Shown in pieces: positions 8,139-11,449 of a stretch of DNA of 11,449 nucleotides (position 1 is its first letter; each line of letters opens with the position of its first letter). The stretch lies in contig JAUYAJ010000641.1 in assembly GCA_030693565.1 (NCBI GenBank), positions 1 to 11,449 of the forward strand, read 5' to 3'. Source of the DNA: Rubrivivax sp. (GTDB lineage Bacteria > Pseudomonadota > Gammaproteobacteria > Burkholderiales > Burkholderiaceae_C). The notes below the pieces were generated by a model. It was not told where the DNA came from, made no database searches, and saw nothing but the letters and a program-made list of their open reading frames with translations. A program made the position numbers and the translations under genes.

Positions 8139-8597
8139 TCAGCTTTTCTTGCTCGCCCGCGCGTAGGCTTCCATGCCGCCGCGCGCCTTCCATTCGTTGA
8201 AGCCGCCGTATAACAGGCGCACGTTCTCGAAGCCGTCCATGCGCAATGCCATTGCCACCTGGGCTGCAAACGAACTGGTGTTGCAGTAGACGAGGATGGT
8301 CTTGTCCTTGGGCAACTTGGCGCGTTGCGCAAAGACCAGGCGCCACTCGATGTTCGCGGCGCCGGGCACGTGCTCCTTGGCGAACTGGCCCGCGTCGCGC
8401 ACATCGAGCACGAAGAACTTCTTGTAGTCCTCGGCCGGGATCTGCTCGGGCAGGATGGTGCCGGCGTTGGCGTCAACGAAGTCGAAGTAGCCCTCGATCG
8501 CGTTGACGGTCGCCTTGTCGGCCTGGGCCTGCGCGGCCATGGGCAGACAAACAGCGGCGGCCAGCGCCACGGTCAGTGCCAGTCGAAATCGGAACAT
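8139..8597 (-). CDS. Exported single-domain rhodanese-like protein
   Basis: A 152-residue protein with a Sec signal peptide (FRFRLALTVALAAAVCLPMA, probable cleavage after AQA near residues 23-26), so likely periplasmic. The mature part is one rhodanese fold: VLDVRDAGQFAKEHVPGA at 63-80, the active-site loop YCNTSSFA with Cys105, and YGGFNEW at 130-136. Rhodaneses hold a persulfide on this cysteine and pass sulfane sulfur to thiols or cyanide. The loop lacks the arginine or glycines common in thiosulfate sulfurtransferases, so the acceptor may differ. GGAG lies 6 nt before the ATG. It sits 52 nt after the GH84 gene and 98 nt before the TonB-like gene. A periplasmic sulfane-sulfur carrier or sensor is the best guess; sulfur transfer has not been shown. 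Confidence 0.9.
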   Translation of the reverse strand: MFRFRLALTVALAAAVCLPMAAQAQADKATVNAIEGYFDFVDANAGTILPEQIPAEDYKKFFVLDVRDAGQFAKEHVPGAANIEWRLVFAQRAKLPKDKTILVYCNTSSFAAQVAMALRMDGFENVRLLYGGFNEWKARGGMEAYARASKKS

Positions 8598-8649
8598 GGG
8601 GGTCTCCAGAAGGTGTGGTTCTTTGGGGCGTGCCGGTCAGGCTTGGCCA

Positions 8650-9726
8650 TCAGGTCTCTTCGATCCAGCCGTCCACCGTGTCGGCACCGTCCAGCCAGCG
8701 CACCACTTCGGCGGCCATGGGATGGTTCACGGCGAGGTAGCGCGGGCGCAAACGCTGGCGTTCGTCGCCCAGCCGATCGAGCCCCAAGTCCTGCAGGGCA
8801 TGCAGGTCTTCTTCGAGCATCGCGGCGAGATCGGCGCCTGACAAGGCGCGTGCGGCCTCGCGGAAAGCATGCATGTAGGCGTAGGCCGGCCCCTCGCGGT
8901 AGCTGGCCACGAGCGTGGCGGCGGGGATCAGGCTCAGGTGCGGCTGCAGCGCCGGGTTGATGGCATGCGCCGCGATGTGGGGCCCGATCGCACTCGGGCG
9001 CCCCGTGAAGCCGCGCAAGTGCAGGAAGCGCGACATCTGCGGCCCGTCGTTGACCGGGTAGTTGTCCCACAGCGTCGGCTTGCGGCGCAGCGATTCGGCC
9101 ACGCGCCTCAGATGGCCGACGCCGAATTCGCGGGCGCAGATCTCCTCGCCCGTCCAATAGACGCCGACGCGCGGATCGAGCCGGCGCCCGAGCTCGTCGA
9201 GGTAGCCCGCAGGGCGCTCGCCGAAGACGACGTCCAGCATCCTGTCATCGCTGTAGTAGGTCGGGCACATCAGGACCCGGCTGGCGCGGGTGGTGGCCAT
9301 CGCAGCGTGCACGATCTCTGCCTCGCGTGCCGCCAGGTCCGGCACATCGCCGCGTGTGTCGTCGAAGAGGATCGCCAGGTCGTCGATGCCGATCTCGTCG
9401 AGCGCCCTGAGCTTGGCAGCAAAGTCCGCCTTCGCGGCACCGGTGTAGTCGCGGTACAGCTCGTAGGGGCTCAGCCCGATGCCGAAGCGCATGCCCAGGC
9501 TGCGGCAGTGCGCCGAGAGGTCGGCCAACTGCCCGAAGGCGGCCGACGGGTGCGGCTCGCGCCAGCGTCGCCGCAGGAAGGCATCCGCCTTCGGCGCGTG
9601 GTGGAACCAAGAAAAGCCGAGTTCGCGCAGCTGCGTCAGCACGCGCTTGCGATCCTCGTGGCACCACGGCTTGCCGAAGTAGCCCTCGATGACACCCAGC
9701 TCTGGAACCATGTCGCGGGCGTTCAT
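8650..9726 (-). CDS. GH84-type beta-N-acetylglucosaminidase domain protein
   Basis: A 358-residue glycoside hydrolase of the NAGidase/O-GlcNAcase (GH84) type, a TIM-barrel enzyme using substrate-assisted catalysis through the substrate acetamido group. The first strand reads GVIEGYFGKPW (11-21), a variant of the family GxxEGFYGxPW with the two aromatics swapped. The catalytic Asp pair is Asp122-Asp123 in ILFDDTRGD. Other family-like segments are PTYYSDD at 155-161, YWTGEEI at 190-196, WDNYPVND at 220-227, and HAINPAL at 254-260. There is no signal peptide, carbohydrate-binding or other extra domain, so it should be cytoplasmic. The ATG at 9726 is 3 nt after the DsrE-like stop, implying translational coupling. 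A glycosidase among sulfur-transfer genes is odd. A sugar-conjugated thiol or a peptidoglycan fragment are possible substrates, but nothing in the sequence decides this. Confidence 0.85.
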   Translation of the reverse strand: MNARDMVPELGVIEGYFGKPWCHEDRKRVLTQLRELGFSWFHHAPKADAFLRRRWREPHPSAAFGQLADLSAHCRSLGMRFGIGLSPYELYRDYTGAAKADFAAKLRALDEIGIDDLAILFDDTRGDVPDLAAREAEIVHAAMATTRASRVLMCPTYYSDDRMLDVVFGERPAGYLDELGRRLDPRVGVYWTGEEICAREFGVGHLRRVAESLRRKPTLWDNYPVNDGPQMSRFLHLRGFTGRPSAIGPHIAAHAINPALQPHLSLIPAATLVASYREGPAYAYMHAFREAARALSGADLAAMLEEDLHALQDLGLDRLGDERQRLRPRYLAVNHPMAAEVVRWLDGADTVDGWIEET

Positions 9727-9729
9727 GCC

Positions 9730-10080
9730 TTAGAAGACCAGCACCTTGTCGGCTTCGACGGTCCAGTCGGCCAGCTGGGCCAGGGTGCTGCGACGGGCGC
9801 CTTCGATGACCTCGTCCTCGCGCAGGCCGCGCGCGTCCATGCAGGTTCCGCACAGCGCCACCTCGCCCTTGCGCATCACCTTGCCGAGCATCAACTGCAC
9901 GTTGTAATAGCCCTCGGGCACTTTCTGGCCACCCTTGGCGCAGGCCACGGCATCGGCCATCAGGAACAGCCGGACCTGCTGGTCGTCCTTGCCCGCCACT
10001 GCAGCCGCAAGGCGCAGCGCGTTGTAGGCGCGTTCGTTCCCGTAGGGCGCGTCGTTGAGGATGAACAGGGTGGAGGCCAT
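9730..10080 (-). CDS. DsrE/DsrF-like sulfur-relay protein
   Basis: A 116-residue cytoplasmic protein of the DsrE/TusD/YchN fold, which carries sulfur as cysteine persulfide. It opens with the typical strand STLFILNDAPYGNERAYNALRLA and has the conserved DAVACAKGG stretch with Cys47. A second cysteine pair, Cys77 and Cys80 in LCGTCMDARG, is where many of these proteins hold their reactive cysteine. Length is normal for the family. The ATG at 10080 has AGGAA 6 nt upstream. It lies 30 nt after the ArsR-rhodanese gene and is coupled to the GH84 gene (3-nt gap). Its partner is likely a rhodanese or the flavoprotein of the same operon, but the direction of sulfur flow is unknown. It is not a complete DsrEFH set, so dissimilatory sulfite reduction is not implied. 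Confidence 0.9.
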   Translation of the reverse strand: MASTLFILNDAPYGNERAYNALRLAAAVAGKDDQQVRLFLMADAVACAKGGQKVPEGYYNVQLMLGKVMRKGEVALCGTCMDARGLREDEVIEGARRSTLAQLADWTVEADKVLVF

Positions 10081-10110
10081 GGTGGTTCCTTGGTTGTTCA
10101 GAGGCCCGTT

Positions 10111-10773
10111 TCACGCACGTTGGACCGGCAGGCCCGCGGCCTGCCATTCGCTGACGCCATCGAAAGTCTTGCGGGCGCGGTAGCCGCGTGCCTGCAGCAG
10201 CTTCACCGCCTCGTCGGACATCAGGCAGAACGGGCCGCGGCAGTAAGCGACGATCTCCACGTCACGCGGCAGTTCGGCCAAACGCTGCGCCAATTCAGGC
10301 AGGGGCATCGATCGCGCGTAGGGCAGGTGGGCCGTGTCGAACTCCTCCTGTGGCCTTACATCGAGCACGAGCACCTCGCCGCGCTTGGCCTGTGCGAGCA
10401 GTTCCTTGCGACCCACGCTGGCCAGCCGGTCGGGCTCGGCCATCATCTGCTGCAGCGCCAGGCGCAGTTCCAGCAGGTGTTCTTCGGCCACCTGGCGCAG
10501 CGTGACGCCCAAGTGCGCCACGTCCTTGCCGCTCAGCCGGTAGACCATGCGCTTGCCCTCGCGGCGGCTTTGCACCAGCCGCGCTTCCTTCAGCGCCTTC
10601 AGGTGCGCGCTGGCGAGCTTGACGTCGATGCCGACCTCGGCGGCCACGGACTCGACCGCCTTTTCGCCCTGGGCCAGCATCTCCAGCATCTCCAGCCGCT
10701 TCGGGCTGGCCAGTGCCTTGCCCACACGGGCGACCTGTTCGTACAAAAGGTCCTTGAGCGTTCGGTTGTTCAT
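10111..10773 (-). CDS. ArsR-family repressor fused to a C-terminal rhodanese domain
   Basis: A 220-residue putative transcriptional repressor. Residues 5-105 form an ArsR/SmtB winged helix: LYEQVARVGKALASPKRLEML, recognition helix KLASAHLKALKEARLV at 52-67, and wing KRMVYRLSG. Residues 117-217 form a rhodanese domain with VLDVRPQEEFDTAHL and the active loop YCRGPFC (Cys178 and Cys183). The DNA-binding half has no cysteine and no ELCVC metal site, so metal sensing is unlikely and the rhodanese cysteines are the probable sensor of persulfide or thiol stress. The protein could begin at ATG 10782, giving three more residues; neither start has a good ribosome-binding site, so the mRNA may be nearly leaderless. 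It is the first gene of the minus-strand set and would repress that set, and perhaps the divergent membrane-enzyme gene, through the dyad next to its start. Confidence 0.92.
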   Translation of the reverse strand: MNNRTLKDLLYEQVARVGKALASPKRLEMLEMLAQGEKAVESVAAEVGIDVKLASAHLKALKEARLVQSRREGKRMVYRLSGKDVAHLGVTLRQVAEEHLLELRLALQQMMAEPDRLASVGRKELLAQAKRGEVLVLDVRPQEEFDTAHLPYARSMPLPELAQRLAELPRDVEIVAYCRGPFCLMSDEAVKLLQARGYRARKTFDGVSEWQAAGLPVQRA

Positions 10774-10774
10774 G

Positions 10775-10803
10775 TTGTACATTCTAACGGTCGTTGGTAT
10801 GAA
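10775..10803 (+). promoter_or_regulatory. Promoter of the divergent membrane enzyme with an embedded operator-like dyad
   Basis: A plus-strand promoter can be read as -35 TTGTAC (10775-10780), a 17-nt spacer, and -10 TATGAA (10798-10803) with an extended TGG just before it. An imperfect inverted repeat, ATTCTAACG (10781-10789) and CGTTGGTAT (10792-10800), matches at 7 of 9 positions and fills the spacer. It also abuts or overlaps the two possible ArsR-rhodanese starts, so one bound repressor could block both directions. The minus-strand promoter is less clear: TTGGCA (10825-10820) has only a poor -10 near 10801-10796. Confidence 0.45.
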
Positions 10804-10853
10804 AGGTAAATAGCCTGTCTGCCAATTCAGCGCCCGGCCCCCAGGAGTCAGCC

Positions 10854-11449
10854 ATGGATCTCGAACAATTCGTCCTTGCCCACGAACCGGCCATCCGGCT
10901 GGGCTTCTTCGTGGGTGTCTTTGCGATCGTGGCGCTGTGGGAGTTGGCTGCACCGCGCCGCGCGCTGACGGTGTCCAAAGCCTTGCGCTGGGGCAGCAAT
11001 CTCGGCCTCGTGGCGATGAACACGATCCTTCTGCGCTTGCTGTTTCCATTGGCGGCCGTGGGCGTGGCCGCGTTTGGCGTGGCGAACGGCTGGGGCCTGC
11101 TCAACCACTTCGAGGTGCCGTTCTGGCTGGCCGTGCCGGTGGCGGTGATCGCGATGGACTTCGTCATCTGGCTCCAGCATGTGATGGTGCACGCCGTGCC
11201 GGCGCTGTGGCGACTGCACCAGGTGCATCACGCTGACCTGGACTATGACCTGACCACCGGCGCGCGCTTCCACCCGATCGAGATCGCCCTGTCGATGCTG
11301 ATCAAGTTCGCCACCATCACCGTGCTGGGGCCCCCCGTGCTGGCGGTGGTGATCTTCGAGGTGCTGCTCAACGCCACCGCGATGTTCAACCACGGCAACA
11401 TCCGCCTGCCGGCCGGTGTGGACCGGGTGCTGCGCTGGTTCGTCGTCAC
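10854..11449 (+). CDS. Sterol desaturase/fatty acid hydroxylase family membrane protein (3' end cut off)
   Basis: Integral membrane di-iron oxygenase; the first 198 codons are visible and open to the window edge. Membrane segments are likely at about 15-33, 49-76, 89-107 and 145-175. Histidine motifs that bind the di-iron centre are visible: HVMVH (His109, His113, HxxxH) and HQVHH (His122, His125, His126, HxxHH), then RFHPIE (His140) and FNHGN (His180). The last histidine box expected in this family lies beyond the edge. The ATG at 10854 has AGGAG at 10843-10847, 6 nt away. Members hydroxylate or desaturate lipids; the substrate here is unknown. Divergent placement from the ArsR-rhodanese gene suggests shared control, though it may simply be a neighbour. 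Confidence 0.9.
   Translation, partial: MDLEQFVLAHEPAIRLGFFVGVFAIVALWELAAPRRALTVSKALRWGSNLGLVAMNTILLRLLFPLAAVGVAAFGVANGWGLLNHFEVPFWLAVPVAVIAMDFVIWLQHVMVHAVPALWRLHQVHHADLDYDLTTGARFHPIEIALSMLIKFATITVLGPPVLAVVIFEVLLNATAMFNHGNIRLPAGVDRVLRWFVV

Noticed and set aside
9730..10080. Part of a dissimilatory sulfite reductase (dsrEFH) or tusBCD set
   Set aside because: Only one DsrE-like gene is present, with no dsrF/dsrH, tusB/tusC or sulfite reductase gene beside it.
8869..10809. 646-codon plus-strand open frame opposite the GH84, DsrE and ArsR-rhodanese genes
   Set aside because: Spans three well-supported genes on the other strand; composition is that of an antisense shadow.

Overview
The window (about 70% G+C, strong G/C third-position bias) looks like the chromosome of a high-GC proteobacterium. 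Protein character suggests Burkholderiales, but that is an inference and no single marker proves it. There are nine protein genes, two cut by the window edges, and no RNA gene, IS or CRISPR array that I can see.

Left third (plus strand): a TonB-dependent outer-membrane receptor, cut at its 5' end, is followed after 114 nt by a large serine hydrolase with a beta-propeller-like front half and a GxSxxG esterase/peptidase back half. The hydrolase best resembles the Atxe2 family of lasso-peptide isopeptidases. In known proteobacterial lasso clusters such a pair takes up and linearises the lasso peptide, so this is probably the right-hand end of a lasso-peptide locus. Precursor and maturation genes, if present, lie left of the window; I found no precursor inside it.

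Middle (5147-5720): 574 nt with no convincing gene, lower G+C (about 61% in the part I counted) and a cluster of small hairpins. It separates the lasso-type genes from a convergent gene set.

Right half (minus strand, 10773 down to 5721): six genes in one direction with gaps of 3 to 98 nt, probably one operon. In transcription order they are an ArsR-type repressor fused to a rhodanese domain, a DsrE-like sulfur-relay protein, a GH84-type beta-N-acetylglucosaminidase, an exported single-domain rhodanese, a TonB-like energy transducer with a cysteine-bearing C-terminal extension, and a MerA/lipoamide-dehydrogenase-like flavoprotein disulfide reductase. Four of the six are thiol or sulfane-sulfur proteins. 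This suggests a response to reactive sulfur species or use of a sulfur compound, with the glycosidase and TonB protein as unusual partners.

Right edge (plus strand): a sterol desaturase/fatty acid hydroxylase family membrane protein, cut by the window end, is transcribed divergently from the repressor. An imperfect dyad lies between the -35 and -10 of its likely promoter and next to the repressor start, so one operator could control both directions.
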